Assembly (NCBI GenBank): GCA_963682025.1
Contig: OY821518.1
Location: 228,306,236 to 228,370,235, forward strand
Source of the DNA: Cordilura impudica
Lineage: Eukaryota > Arthropoda > Insecta > Diptera > Scathophagidae
Reading direction: 5' to 3'
DNA: 64,000 nucleotides
This document shows, piece by piece, positions 33,185 to 44,017 of this stretch. Made by a program: the position numbers and the translations under genes. The notes beneath the pieces were generated by a model that saw only the letters and a program-made list of their open reading frames with translations, was not told the DNA's origin and ran no database searches. Position 1 is the stretch's first letter, and each line of letters opens with the position of its first letter.

Positions 33185-34118
33185 AAGGGTGATTTTTTAG
33201 CTATTATCTTTTTCGCAACACTGGTTTAAACAGCTGGCGCACGTTTCGTGTTTTGTTTCATTGTCAAACATCTTCAGTTTGGTCTATAATTTAACCATGA
33301 ATCGTCTTACAAACGAACAACGCTTGCAAGTTATTGAATTTTATTATCAAAATGCGTGGTCTGTTAAGAAAGTTAATCGCGCGCTTCTTCCATTTTATGG
33401 CGACGAAGCTCATTTTGGCTCAATGGGTACGCAAATAAGCAGAATTGTCGATTTTGGAGTGAATATCAGCCAGAAGCATTGGAAGAGCTACCAATGCATC
33501 CAGAAAAAGTCACAGTTTGGTGCGGTTTATGGGCTGGTGGCATCATTGGACTGTACTTCTTCAAAGATGATGCGAATTGTAACGTAACTGTGAATGGTGA
33601 GCGCTACCGAGAGATGATATCTAACTTTTTTTTGCCCAAAATGCAAGAGCTTGACTTGCATGACATGTGGATTCAACAAGACGGTGGCACATGCCACACA
33701 GCACGCGCAACAATGGACTTATTGAGAGGCGAGTTCGGTGAACATTTTATTTCACGTTCGATACCGGTCAATTGGCCGCCTATATCGTGCGATTTAACGC
33801 CTTTAAACTATTTTTTGTGGGGCTATGTTAAAGCTCATGTCTATACAGACAATCCGGCTTCAATTGACGCATTGGAAGACAACATTGAAGCATTTATTCG
33901 TGAGATACCGGCCGAAATGTTGGAAAGAGTATGCCAAAATTGGACTAAGCGGATGGACCATTTGAGGCGCAGTCACGGTCAACATTTGCATGAAATAATC
34001 TTCAACCATTAAATTATATGGACCGTACTATCGATTCAAAGAAAGATTTCGTGCATTTTTCTGAATTTTATGTGTTTTTTTTGGAAAACTTTCCTATAGC
34101 TCTTAAAAAATCACCCTT
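33185..34118 (+). mobile_element. Mariner/Tc1 element, 934 bp, deletion copy
   Basis: The TIRs AAGGGTGATTTTTTAGCTAT and AAGGGTGATTTTTTAAGAGC are flanked by TA (33183-33184, 34119-34120). The transposase inside has lost its middle. The element lies inside the hAT-like carrier. Confidence 0.93.
33297..34012 (+). pseudogene. Mariner-type transposase, internally deleted and frameshifted
   Basis: ATG 33297 opens MNRLTNEQRLQVIEFYYQNA and continues to ALLPFYG. It then jumps directly to the catalytic DEAHF, so roughly 120 residues between the helix-turn-helix and the first Asp are gone. Immediately after, one base is missing near 33417 (TTTTGGC for an expected extra T). The reading shifts to the frame with EELPMHPEKVTVWCGLWAGG, the second Asp in QQDGGTCHT and the third in SCDLTPLNYFLWG, ending HEIIFNH at 34012. 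The related copy at 25300 keeps the middle but has lost the third Asp. Confidence 0.9.
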
Positions 34119-34552
34119 TATAACAGGCTGGTGTATTACTTAATTTCATATTTTAAAAAAGCACTAGATTGAAAACTGAAAGTCAAAGTAGAGTTTAAGT
34201 TTCATGTGAGTAGCTATTAGCATACAAATAATTAATTTGAAGTCCAAATATTTAACAGCAAAAAAAAAAAAAAAGAAATGGAATTTCATAGTATAGTACC
34301 CTGAGATTATCCAGGGCGCTGCTCTGATCATTGCCACCGAAACAAATGTCCGCAGAAGTATTATCTGCACTCAGAATCTTCAGATTCGATTTGAGAGCAT
34401 CAATGAAGCCAGATATTCTTGAGGCTATTCTATTCTATGCTATTCTAAAGAAAAATGCAGAGTTATTTTTTGAAGTTTTATTTTATCTGAAGTTTTTAAA
34501 ATAGTTTCCGATCTAATAGTATTTTGTTTATTATTAAAAGAATTAGTAAAAA
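34119..34552. other. Internal sequence of the hAT-like carrier
   Basis: AT-rich sequence without a gene; probably part of the carrier between its nested mariner and Helitron. Confidence 0.4.
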
Positions 34553-34943
34553 CTAGTATAGCCCAGCACTCTAAATTCGAGTGCAAGTTCTAGGAAACAT
34601 TATTTTGTCTTTCAATTTTTGTCTTCCAATATTTTTTTTATTCTATATATAAAAAATTTATGAATATTTAAATGAGCCTAACATACCTGTTAATCCATTT
34701 TGGCAATTCAACACAGAGCGTCTGACATATAATTTAAATCATTCGCATTAACAGGGTGTAACGAATTATTACAAATATTTGATTTTATTTAATTTAATAT
34801 ATTTTTAAAACAGATTAAACATAAAGTTTTTCATTCTTTGCTTCTCCACCATATGAACTATAACTGTGCCAATTTTCACACTACTACGTATCCGCATATT
34901 GCTTAAAAAGGGAACTAAAAATTTACCTTCATGTATTAATGTC
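34553..34943 (-). mobile_element. Short non-autonomous Helitron
   Basis: On the minus strand it ends in TGCACTCGAATTTAGAGTGC, GGGCTATA and CTAG (34553-34556), followed by T. Its 5' region is the complement of AAAAATTTACCTTCATGTAT, matching the TATTAATACGTGAAGGTAAA 5' end of the complete copy at 38650. The 5' TC is not clean, so the right boundary is approximate. Confidence 0.78.
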
Positions 34944-34944
34944 A

Positions 34945-37011
34945 GAGTTCAGAAAAAAACACACACTGAATAAAAAACTCGTACATATATGTAAACAAAC
35001 ATAATTTAGACCAACACACACATATTTTTGGCTTCATATCAATTATGTGCGAACATTTTTTGTATCACGTACTTTTTGTTTCGATAACACATAAACCACA
35101 CATATTGGAGTGTTGCTTTATTTGAAGTTCGTGTTCTAGTACGTGTACTGAAAAAAAAACAGAACGTGTACAATAAACAGGTTCGAGTTCAGTTATATTT
35201 TAAGTCGTGTTCAGGCTCGTGTACAAAGAAAAAACAGAACATGTACAATAAACAGGTTCGAGTTCAGTTATATTTTAAGTCGTGTTCTGGCTCTTGTACT
35301 AAGAAAAAATAGAACATGTACAATAAACAGGTTCGAGTTCAGTTATATTTTAAATTCCTGTTCTGGTTCTTGTACTACGAAAAATTGAAACATCAATTCG
35401 CGATCTGATACATCCCGATAAAAACGACAACAATTGTTTCAACCAAATTTATTAAAATTTTATTGACCTTTTTTATGACTTACGTTGCAAATTGTTTACA
35501 ATTGTTAAATATTTTAAAATTTTATTGGCCATTTTTTTGTGATTTACGTTGAAATTATTTACAATTGTTTTTATTGACTGGTTTTTATTTTAATAAAAGA
35601 TGGTAATAAAATACTTAAGACACAAAAACTGCACACTGCACTTAAATCTTTCTTGCAGGATTCAATCAGACGTGTAAATTTTTTCGTTTCGCTATTAAAA
35701 GTTGCGTATTTTTTATAGCAAAACTTATTTCTGTTATTGCTTTCAAATTGTTTTAATTTTCACAAAATATTTGCAATTTACACAATAACACAGTACACTT
35801 ATAGACCACGATCTAATGAAAACTGAACCACTTTTAATGAATAAATGACGCACGCACTCGCTATTTATTGCAAAATCAATTGCGTGAAATTGTAACGTAA
35901 GTCATAAAAAAGGGACAATAAAATATGAAAATATTTTTTTGGATTTTTTTATTGACACTCATTGTGTTTTTATGCAAAAAATCCCAAAAAATCATTGAGA
36001 AAAGGATTGTGCATTGACACTAATTGGTTCGCAAATTAAGGGTGGGTGATTGTGTTTTTTATGACGCAAAATTTGTTTGTGTCTAAAGTTATTTGTTACC
36101 AAAAAAAAAAAAAATGTTTGCAAAAGATCCTAACAACCAACAAGTGTGTCTTTTATGCCGCAAAATTCGGTTTTTCGTCTATGGCACTAATTGGTTGCGA
36201 AAATGGGGGTGGATAATGCAAAAAAACCTAACAACCAACAAGTGTAACTTTTATGATGCTAAATAGTTTTTGTGTCTTAAATAATTTATTACCATATTTT
36301 ATTAAAATAAAAACCAGTCAATAAAAACAATTGTAAATAATTTCAACGTAAATCACAAAAAAATGGCCAATAAAATTTTAATAAATTTGGTTGAAACAAT
36401 TGTTGTCGTTTTTATCGGGGTGTATCAGATCGCGAATTGATGTTTCAATTTTTCGTAGTACAAGAACCAGAACACGAATTTAAAATATAACTGAACTCGA
36501 ACCTGTTTATTGTACATGTTCTATTTTTTCTTAGTACACGAGCCAGAACACGACTTAAAATATAACTGAACTCGAACCTGTTTATTGTACATGTTCTATT
36601 TTTTCTTAGTACACGAGCCTGAACACGACTTAAAATATAACTGAACTCGAACCTGTTTATTGTACATGTTCTGTTTTTTCTTAGTACACGAGCCACAACA
36701 CGATTTAAAATATAACTGAACTCGAACCTGTTTATTGTACATGTTCTGTTTTTTTTTCAGTATACGTACCAGAACACGAACTTCAAATAAAGCAACACTC
36801 CAATATGTGTGGTTTATGTGTGATCGAAACAAAAAGTACGTGATACAAAAATGTTCGTGTAAATAACGAAATATTAAAACGAACACAGTCATGATTGTGT
36901 TGGGCACCGTAGAAAATTTAGAAACGCACATAATTGATATGAAAATAAAGATATGTGTTGGCTGCTTTTGAACAGAACATTGTGTGTTTCATGTGTGTAT
37001 TTTCTGAACCG
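34945..37011. mobile_element. Foldback-like element with 75-bp repeats in its arms
   Basis: The left arm (34945-35630) and right arm (36266-37011) are long inverted repeats around a spacer of about 635 bp. Each arm contains head-to-tail 75-bp units. GTTCG starts at 35181, 35256 and 35331 on the left, and CGAAC starts at 36498, 36573, 36648 and 36723 on the right, so there are three against four copies. Inner arm sequence (AACGACAACAATTGTTTC, GACTGGTTTTTATTTTAAT) is also inverted. The spacer holds a diverged direct repeat around CACTAATTGGTT and CCTAACAACCAACAAGTGT. Long inverted arms made of tandem subrepeats are the hallmark of foldback elements such as Drosophila FB. No transposase was seen. 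Confidence 0.82.
36430..36780. repeat. 75-bp tandem repeats, right foldback arm
   Basis: Four units with an exact 75-bp period contain TCGAACCTGTTTATTGTACA, TTCTTAGTACACGAGCC and ACACGACTTAAAATATAAC. As 75 is a multiple of three, an open frame of 25-residue repeats (RVLRKNRTCTINRFEFSYIL) arises on the minus strand. I read it as a by-product of the repeat, not a protein. Confidence 0.9.
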
Positions 37012-37019
37012 TGATTAAT

Positions 37020-37185
37020 ATATAGATTTATTTAACTTAATGTATTTTTAAGACAGATTAAACATAAATTTTATCATTCTCAGTTTCTCCTCGGTATGAA
37101 CAACAATTATGCCAATTTTCACACTCTTCCGTGCCCGCATATTGCTTAAAAAGGGAACTAAAAATTTACCTTCACATATTAATAT
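37020..37185 (-). mobile_element. Helitron 5' fragment
   Basis: AAGACAGATTAAACATAAAT, GCATATTGCTTAAAAAGG and AACTAAAAATTTACCTTCAC repeat the 5' half of the short Helitron at 34553-34943 in the same orientation. The 3' half is absent. Confidence 0.75.
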
Positions 37186-38051
37186 AAAGATAAATAATAT
37201 ATTTCAAAAAATAAATGTTATATTGATTCACTGGCATCAATTACCCACAAAATAATTATGGCATCCAAGTCAGATTTGGAGTAGGAGTCGGTGTCGGACC
37301 TTAAAAATTGCAGCGGTTGGGGTCAGAGTCGGAGTTGGAACTTTTGTTGGCGACTCTACAGCGCTGGGTGAGGGTATAATGAATTTGTAACTACCAAAAA
37401 AAATTGGCCTAGACACACCATTTATTATACCGATTCAGAATGACGTTCGGAGTCGATTTAGGAATAAACGCCCGTCCGTCCGTCTGTATATGCATATGTG
37501 TGCCCATTAAAACTTTGTAATCAAACTACAGGTCGCAAATATGATGAAATTGTGTATATAAGCTTTACCGTGCATGATCAGACCTAGCCCTCAAACAAAT
37601 AACTCCTATCAGCCCGATTGTCACATACATATCGACAATATTTGGTGTATCCGTGTCTATAGTAATCAGTATCCTGTAGGACTATATTTAGTCACAATCC
37701 CTATTAAAGCTGCTTCCCAATATTCATTTAAATCTTTTCAAAAACAAAAGTATTGCATATTTTTTTTAAATTTAGTTTATTTAGTTTTTTGAGTAATTTA
37801 AGTGACTTTATTAAATATGGCCATGATCGGTCCATTTTTTGACCCTGTCCCATATAAAAATATCATCAGATATGAACTTTTTAATAGCTGCATGTCAAAA
37901 GCTAGTAATAATACCACTAGAATTTAGTTTTTGCTTATTTTCTATATCCACTTATTACCTTAGCAAAACTGGAGCCAAAACCCTCTCCTGAGACCCACGG
38001 TATATGATATTGCATAGCCGGTCTGGACCGCCTATAATTTTCTTATTTGTT

Positions 38052-38649
38052 TTTTAATATCTTCGTTGAATGGGCTGAATAAATTGGCGAAATATCCATA
38101 TATATTTCTATAAGTCTTTTCTTCTTGTTAGTCATCAAAAAAAAAAAAAAAATAATCAGCTCTTAATCAATGTATTATTGGAAAATTATTAAAAACATTT
38201 AAATACATATTTGTCTACTCGTAAGTACTTATTAATAAATAGAGTTCAAAGTGTATCAATTTACAATCACTGTTTGCTAAATTTTAATATAATGCGAATG
38301 GATTTGTTAAATGTTAATTTATGACAGTGGAGGGTATTTAAATTTCGATTTAACTAGTGCACATTGGATTCAAAGGTACCATAACTGGCACTAAATTAAA
38401 AATCAATATTTTATACAAATAATCCTTTTAGGTTTAATGTTAAAGTAGTTATATAACTTGTTTTCAGTGCAGTGGTAAAACTCGGAAATCAACTCATTGC
38501 ATGTTAATAACTTTGAACGTTATTGTTGTAAAAGGGAGTTTCCTTACGGGCTAATGATGCTCGAATTTGGTGTAAATAAAAAGATAAATTTATTTTCATT
38601 TTTCATCCAACGTTTCGTCGGTTTTTTCAGACTTCTTCAGGAGTGTATA
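38052..38649. other. Non-coding, no recognised gene
   Basis: AT-rich, with an A16 run at about 38137. AACGTTTCGTCGGTTTTTTC near 38610 precedes the Helitron. No ORF or boundary recognised. Confidence 0.45.
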
Positions 38650-39051
38650 TCTATATATTAATACGTGAAGGTAAATTTTTAGTTCCCTTTTTAAGCAATA
38701 TGCGGCCACGGAGGAGTGTGAAAATTGGTATAGTTATAGTTTATATGGAAGACAAGCTGAGAATGATAAAATTTATGTGTAATCTGTCTTAAGAATATAT
38801 TAAATTAAATAAAATAAAATATTTCTAATAATTCGTTACATCCCTTTAATGCGAATGATTTAAATTATATATCAGACGCTCTTTGTTGAATTGTGAATTG
38901 CTAAAATTGATTAACATACCTTTAGGCTTATTTATATATTCATAAATTTTTTATATTTACAGATTAAAAAAATATTGAAAGATAAAAATTGAATGAAAAA
39001 ATAACATTTCCTTAAATTTGCACTCGAATTTCGAGTGCTGGGCTATACTAG
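38650..39051 (+). mobile_element. Complete non-autonomous Helitron, 402 bp
   Basis: The 5' end TCTATATATTAATACGTGAA and the 3' end GCACTCGAATTTCGAGTGC (19-bp hairpin), TGGGCTATA and CTAG (39048-39051) bound a 402-bp element set between A (38649) and T (39052). The TATATTAATACGTGAAG start is the form I associate with fly Helitrons. There is no coding capacity. This copy defines the family present at 20723, 34553, 37020, 39425, 40080, 49385 and 54539. Confidence 0.88.
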
Positions 39052-39424
39052 TTTTTATTTAAATTCTAGCGACAAAATAAATTAAACATAAAGCAAATTT
39101 TTTAAAATTATTTTTAGAAAAAGAAAATTAATGTATCCCAAATCAACTTACGATTCTATATTACATCCTTTTAATTGTAGTCACTTATTTATCTAAAAAA
39201 AACTGCACTTCACGGCACAGAAATTGCAAATAAATGAATAGAATAAATAAATGGTGACAACACAGTACACAGATATCACAAATTGATCTTAACGCTAGTA
39301 TCACAGAACTTTAACTATTTTACTAAGCAATTGCAATATTGTAGCTTTGTGTTTTCTTTATCATCTCTTGTGTTGATGGCATTAATTTTTGTTTTTATGT
39401 GAAATTTTTGTTTTTTAATAGGTA
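39052..39424. other. Non-coding, no recognised feature
   Basis: AT-rich DNA between two Helitron copies. No gene or TE end. Confidence 0.45.
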
Positions 39425-39945
39425 CTAGTATAGTCCAGCATTCGAAATTCGTGTGCAAATTCTAGGAAAATTTATTTTTTCCTTACATTTATTTCTTTCA
39501 ATGCTTTTTAATATATTTAATTCATTAAATTTATTTCATTATAAAGATTTGTTGAACATACAGAAATGAGAGCCTAAAGGCTCTAATTTTACGCAATTCA
39601 CAATTCAGCACAAGGTGTGTGATATGCAATTATTATAATGAAATTTGATTGCGTTATTGGTTTGTGTCCAACATTATTTTCCATTTAACACAGGGCTTTT
39701 CATATACAATTTCTGCAAACCCATTAACAAATTTAATAAACACACACACAGCATTGTATAATTTTATGTTAGTAACAACTTCAAGTGAGCATTACTACAA
39801 AAAAAATCTGTAAATCTGGTGGAGAGCTAAGAAGAAATACCTTTCAAATGAGGTATGTTTAGTCAAAATCGGTTTAAAACCGACAAAGTTACATCGGTCA
39901 CAAGATATCGACTTATAGAATAATATTATAGATTTTTAAATATAT
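39425..39945 (-). mobile_element. Non-autonomous Helitron, head-to-head pair (left)
   Basis: Minus-strand 3' end: CACACGAATTTCGAATGC, TGGACTATA and CTAG (39425-39428), followed by T. The interior (AACACACACACAGCATTG, AAGAAATACCTTTCAAATG, GTCAAAATCGG) belongs to the longer variant also seen at 54539. The right boundary is approximate. Confidence 0.75.
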
Positions 39946-40079
39946 TTCTGTTTCTTAATTTTTTTTATATAAATTCGTCAAACAAAAAACTCCAGAGAAA
40001 CAAATTGCGTACATAACGTATTATATTCTAAATCTGGGCAATGTTACCTACATTAAAAAATAAAAAAAAAATTTTAAGA

Positions 40080-40467
40080 TAAAAATATTTGAATTTATTG
40101 TACTAAACCCAAATTTATAATATTAATAGGCTAGCGATTACTTGTGACTGATGTTTTGTTCTACCGTTTTATCCCGATTTTGACCGAACGTATATTATTT
40201 GAAAGGTATTTCTTTTTAGCCGATTTGCAGATTTACAGATTTTTATTTTTTTTCCTTTATTTTGAGTAAATTGCATTTAAAGTTGCTACTAACACTATGT
40301 GTGTGTTTATTAAATTTGTTAATGTGTTTGTAATAAAAATGAGTTTGTTTTTGTGTTGATTTGTGAATTGACTATAATTGATTAGCATACTTTTAGGGTC
40401 TTTATTTAATAAAAAAGTAAAATTTCCTAGAATTTGCGCTCGAATTTCAAGGGCTGGAATCTGCTTG
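40080..40467 (+). mobile_element. Non-autonomous Helitron, head-to-head pair (right)
   Basis: The same longer variant on the plus strand: TTTTATCCCGATTTTGACC, AAGGTATTTCTTTTTAGCCG and AAGTTGCTACTAACAC, then GCGCTCGAATTTCAAGGGC, TGGAATCTG and CTTG (40464-40467). The final tetranucleotide is CTTG, not CTRR, so the end has mutated. Its 5' side faces the 5' side of the previous copy. Confidence 0.72.
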
Positions 40468-40830
40468 TTTGAAATAAATTGTTGTAGATGGTTTTTTTAT
40501 GGGCATCGGAGCCCATCGTATCCATTTTGGAAAAAATTAAGAACTTAGCCTCAAATTTCACAGTCATTTAAAAATTAACCATTTTAATACCCTATACACT
40601 GCGTTCATAAATGATAGCACATTTGGTAATCTGTGAATCAATGGTATATAAAAAATTATATTACACAAGACTCCGATTAATTAGAAATACCGCTATTAAA
40701 ATCCCATACATCGCAGTACCTAGCATATTAAAGCGGTTAAGTTGTATAGCACAAATGCAAAAAAGTCAATTCGTTATTTTATTTTTGTTAACAGAAATAA
40801 CAATCATAATAACAAAATAATATAAACTTA

Positions 40831-41203
40831 TGCCGTTTTCTTTTCTGACAAAAAATTATGCATTTTATTTGCACTTTTTTTCGAAAAGTGTATTTTTTAT
40901 ATATTCTAAACTAAGAGTAACCGAATCGAAAGTCTGAAAGTGCTGTGTTCATAAAATGCAAAAAAATTCTGATTATTATCCTCTTTGAAGTCATGGGGTA
41001 AAAATATTAAAAAAGGGGGAACAATGTTTAAATATTCTCACATTATGACCTGAAAGAAGTCAATGGCAACCATTTTTCGCGATTTATGAGCGCTCGACTT
41101 TGAGACCTTTCGATTGATGTATAAAATAAGGTTGCTCTTAAATTAGAATATATAAAAAAGTGCAAATAAAATGCGACATTTTTTGTCAGAAAAGAAAACG
41201 GCA
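40831..41203. mobile_element. MITE with TTA duplication, copy 1
   Basis: The ends TGCCGTTTTCTTTTCTGACA are inverted and the complementarity continues for about 90 bp. TTA flanks both sides (40828-40830 and 41204-41206), a PIF/Harbinger-type target. The interior (TTATGACCTGAAAGAAGTCA, CTTTCGATTGATGTATAAAA) is shared in opposite orientation with copy 2 at 50785. Confidence 0.85.
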
Positions 41204-41382
41204 TTAATAATTTACAATATCACCTTTTGCTTTAAGGTAATATACTACTAAATTTTTCATAGAACTAATTAATTTTTTCACAACACATTGATCAAGTGCT
41301 TCCCAGTCTTTGAAAATTAAAATTTTTGGCCTATTCACATTCATGAATTAACGATTGTCAGCATAAATTCTCCGGACAAGAA

Positions 41383-41770
41383 TTACCGATATGTTTCTAT
41401 GGGAATAATATCAGGAGAGTAAGTAGGCCATTTCAAATCAACAACATCATTCGATTCTAAGCGCTCTTTTGTGAATGTTCTGACTTGACAAGCTGCATTG
41501 TGTTGTTGGAAAATATAAATTTTTTCTCCATTTATACGTAAAAATGACAACAAACTGCATGGAAGTAATTCACAACATTTATCAATGTTTATTTTGGTTA
41601 ACACTATTTAGACAACACTCTTCAGTAAACGCACCCCAAATCATAACAGAACCGCTACGAAAGTTTCTTCGAGAGAAACGTTGTGATTCTCTACGTAGTT
41701 CACGCCAGTAACTACAATTCTTGTCAGGGCCATCAAACTTAAATTTGTTGCTCTAATGTAGTTTTTTGCC
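41383..41770 (-). pseudogene. Tc1/Tc3-like transposase fragment
   Basis: Two minus-strand frames carry recognisable pieces. NKFKFDGPDKNCSYWRELRR and SGSVMIWGAF (about 41755-41620) match the region around the first-to-second catalytic Asp. IYIFQQHNAACQVRTFTKER and WPTYSPDIIPIET match the second Asp and the glutamate motif. The second Asp position reads H (QQHN for QQDN), and stops and a frameshift lie between. It is a non-functional remnant of a DD34E element. Confidence 0.75.
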
Positions 41771-41800
41771 ATTCGATAGGTTATCTTCTATATTTCAATT

Positions 41801-42639
41801 AATTTTGTTTGCACCTGACAAAATTATTTTTTAAAAGAAAGCAAATAAAGTAGTTATTCTCTAACAGAACATTTAGCAACTTACATTTGATCAATTTATA
41901 CTCATATTATTTTTGAAAAATTCCAACCTTGCATAAATATGACGTTTCAAAAATCAATGAATTTTCTTCATTGTTTGTCTTTGAATATGTTTGGAAGAGT
42001 TAAGAACATTCGCGTCCAGCATGTTGGGTAGTTTTGTTTGCTATATTCAAAAAAAGTCGGCGCTCGCATTCACTTAACTTTTTTTTTGTATCACTGCACT
42101 ATAGGTTAAACGACTACCAAAACTGTGCTAAAATCCAGTTCTCAGATGCAAATATTCCCTTTTTTAATGCCTCTTTTTAGGGAATACTCTGAACCAAGTT
42201 TTTTGTTGTTGAAAAATATTAAGTGACGTTTGACAACACGCAGTCAAAGACATTGCTTTGTAATCTCTTTATAAATTTTGTTGCAAAGCCTGCATTGCTT
42301 TCAAAGATTCAACTGCTTATTAAAATAATTTCTCGAATTATAAAGAAGAAAGTGAAAATGGAAAACAATAAATTAAGTAAGTATTAATGTTTTTTGTGAA
42401 AAAAAATTGGTATTTTTGTTTGATTTGCTGGAAGTAAAGCGACTTTTTTAACATAACCGATTGTACTTAAAATGTAAATTCGTGGAAGCTTTTAAAATTT
42501 CGACAAAGTTCGGCGGATTGAACGGAACCACAAATGAATATACTGAAAGGTTTTGAAGGGAGTATGTCACATTGCCAAACGCTTAAATAAGCTTCAAAAA
42601 TAAAAAGTAAATAACGTACAAGGAAATAACGTAACGCAT
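41801..42639. other. Non-coding, no recognised gene
   Basis: AT-rich. ATGGAAAACAATAAATTA followed by a GTAAGT donor at 42358-42381 could be a tiny first exon, but no partner exon was recognised. Confidence 0.4.
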
Positions 42640-43020
42640 GTGATTGCCCTTAATAAATCTGCATCTTTCAGGGAGGCTTCAGACTGCAGAAACGTAGCTA
42701 TTTCCTCCCTGAGGCCTAATAAACGTTCTAGGCTCTTTCCTCAACTTAAGCATATTACTTCTGTAAATTTTAAGATTTCCCCATATTCTGCATTGACATC
42801 TTGCAAAAATGCAACAAACTTTCTGTGAGAAAGAGCATGGACTTCTTTTAAACGATTTTTTATTTTCACTGCGGTCTTCATAACGTTAATGGTCTTCATA
42901 ACGTTAATTCTTGCTGGTGAATAATGCAGTGAAAATGCTGAACATCTATTCCTGCTTTAATTAAAAACCCTACAAGGCCGTGGTAGCTTCCAACCATAAC
43001 TGCTGCACCGTTGCACAGTG
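42640..43020 (-). pseudogene. hAT-type transposase relic (GTF2IRD2/ZBED5-like)
   Basis: Two minus-strand frames together read LCNGAAVMVGSYHGLVGFLI, HFHCIIHQQ, then NVMKTAVKIKNRLKEVHALS, SHRKFVAFLQDVNAEYGEIL, a stop, and GKSLERLLGLREEIATFLQS. This is the core of domesticated-type hAT proteins (D-G-A-P-A-M-V-G; H-C-I-I-H-Q; R-W-L-S-R-G-K-V). The critical RWLS segment is damaged (CLS, stop, GKS). It also holds an 18-bp direct duplication (AACGTTAATGGTCTTCAT-like). The N- and C-terminal parts are absent. Confidence 0.75.
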
Positions 43021-44017
43021 GCGCCCATAGAACAAACGAGGTTGCAAAAATCAAAATTTTCATGTGCCGACGAAGTTTGGAATAAACCCATGTTATAGGA
43101 AACTTTTCAACGATTTCAAATATGCTACTCTTAATAATATCACATTTTTAGTTTAGAAGATATAACCGTTCAAAATTGACCGACTTTCGGTTTTCAGAAA
43201 AACACACAATTTTTAGTCAATTTGTTGCGATTTCAGGTGTAATATCACGAAAAATAGGTAACGAATCGCCTTATTTTTTATTTGTATTGATTGATGTATT
43301 TATTAAATGTATAATGATAAAAAAAAAATTAACTATTTGCTTTGTGTTTCTCCTGGTAAATCACTATTTAAAAACGATCCGTTTTTTTTCACTATTTTTC
43401 AACTTTGACGGAAAATAAAAAAAATCCATATTTTTCTATATTTGCAATATTTGCAAAACATGTTCTTTGATTATTTCTTTACATAATTCAAAAGGCTTTA
43501 TCTACCCGTACGTGCCCGTTTGGCTTCAAGAGTTAAAAAAGTTTAAAAAGACATGTTTGCAGAAATTGTATGGCGTGCATCGCTTACATGTTTTGACTGA
43601 CAATAATTTGATCTAATAGTTTGAAAATTGCATTTAAAGTCGGTTGTCTACATGTGAGCCTCTGCCAAAGTCTACTCCCAATATTCTGCTACAGACACAG
43701 TATGCACAAAAAACTACTCATTGAAATTCGCAGGTACGCACCTCACTTAAAAATTACTTTGGAGTACAAATGGTCAAGAACAATATTGACTTATGGTCCC
43801 TCCAGGTAGGCACAAATCTTATTTAGACACGAGCATAATATCAAAATTGCATAATTCAGCCTAAATCCATATGTATGCAGGGAACAGGTAAATTTTTAGG
43901 CATGGTAGCATAAGCCTATATATTGCAAAATAAGCATAATGCCTGGATTAGTCTACGACTGAAAGTTGGCGCAACAAGTACTGAAACCATGGCGTTAACA
44001 ATTTAAGTACTGAAAAC
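43021..44017. other. Non-coding; short duplication at the right end
   Basis: No gene or TE terminus is recognised. At 43978-44035 the phrase AGTACTGAAA(A/C)CATGGCGTT with AACAATTTAA occurs twice, duplicating the start context of the next reading frame. Confidence 0.45.

Larger units (their letters stand above)
32741..37366. mobile_element. hAT-like element, 4.6 kb including nested insertions
   Basis: The ends are CAGAGCTGTCGGAGT (left) and CAGCGCTGTAGAGT (right, complement). An exact 8-bp duplication GGTGAGGG flanks them (32733-32740 and 37367-37374). hAT elements have CA-starting TIRs and 8-bp duplications. Subterminal ACTCCGA/TCGGAGT words recur near both ends. No hAT transposase is visible. 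Subtracting the nested mariner, Helitron pieces and foldback leaves about 1.1 kb, so the carrier is non-autonomous. Confidence 0.82.
32713..38051 (+). mobile_element. DINE copy split by a hAT-like element
   Basis: The left piece 32713-32740 (AATATCCTATACCACTATAT, GGTGAGGG) is a DINE 5' end. The right piece 37375-38051 resumes TATAATGAATTTGTAACTAC, then CGTCCGTCCGTCTG, a diverged body and CATAATTTTCTTATTTGTTT-like 3' sequence. The breakpoint carries the 8-bp duplication of the inserted element. This is one of the most diverged DINE copies in the window. Confidence 0.8.
40597..41800 (-). mobile_element. Tc1/Tc3-like relic interrupted by a MITE
   Basis: CACTGCGTTCATAAATGATA at 40597, preceded by TA, looks like a Tc1/Tc3-type terminus. 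Transposase remnants occur on the minus strand from about 41770 to 41383. The opposite terminus was not found, and a 373-bp MITE sits at 40831-41203. The extent to the right is uncertain. Confidence 0.6.

Noticed and set aside
36430..36780. CRISPR-like regular repeats
   Set aside because: The 75-bp units abut without unique spacers and lie in a foldback arm of a eukaryotic genome.
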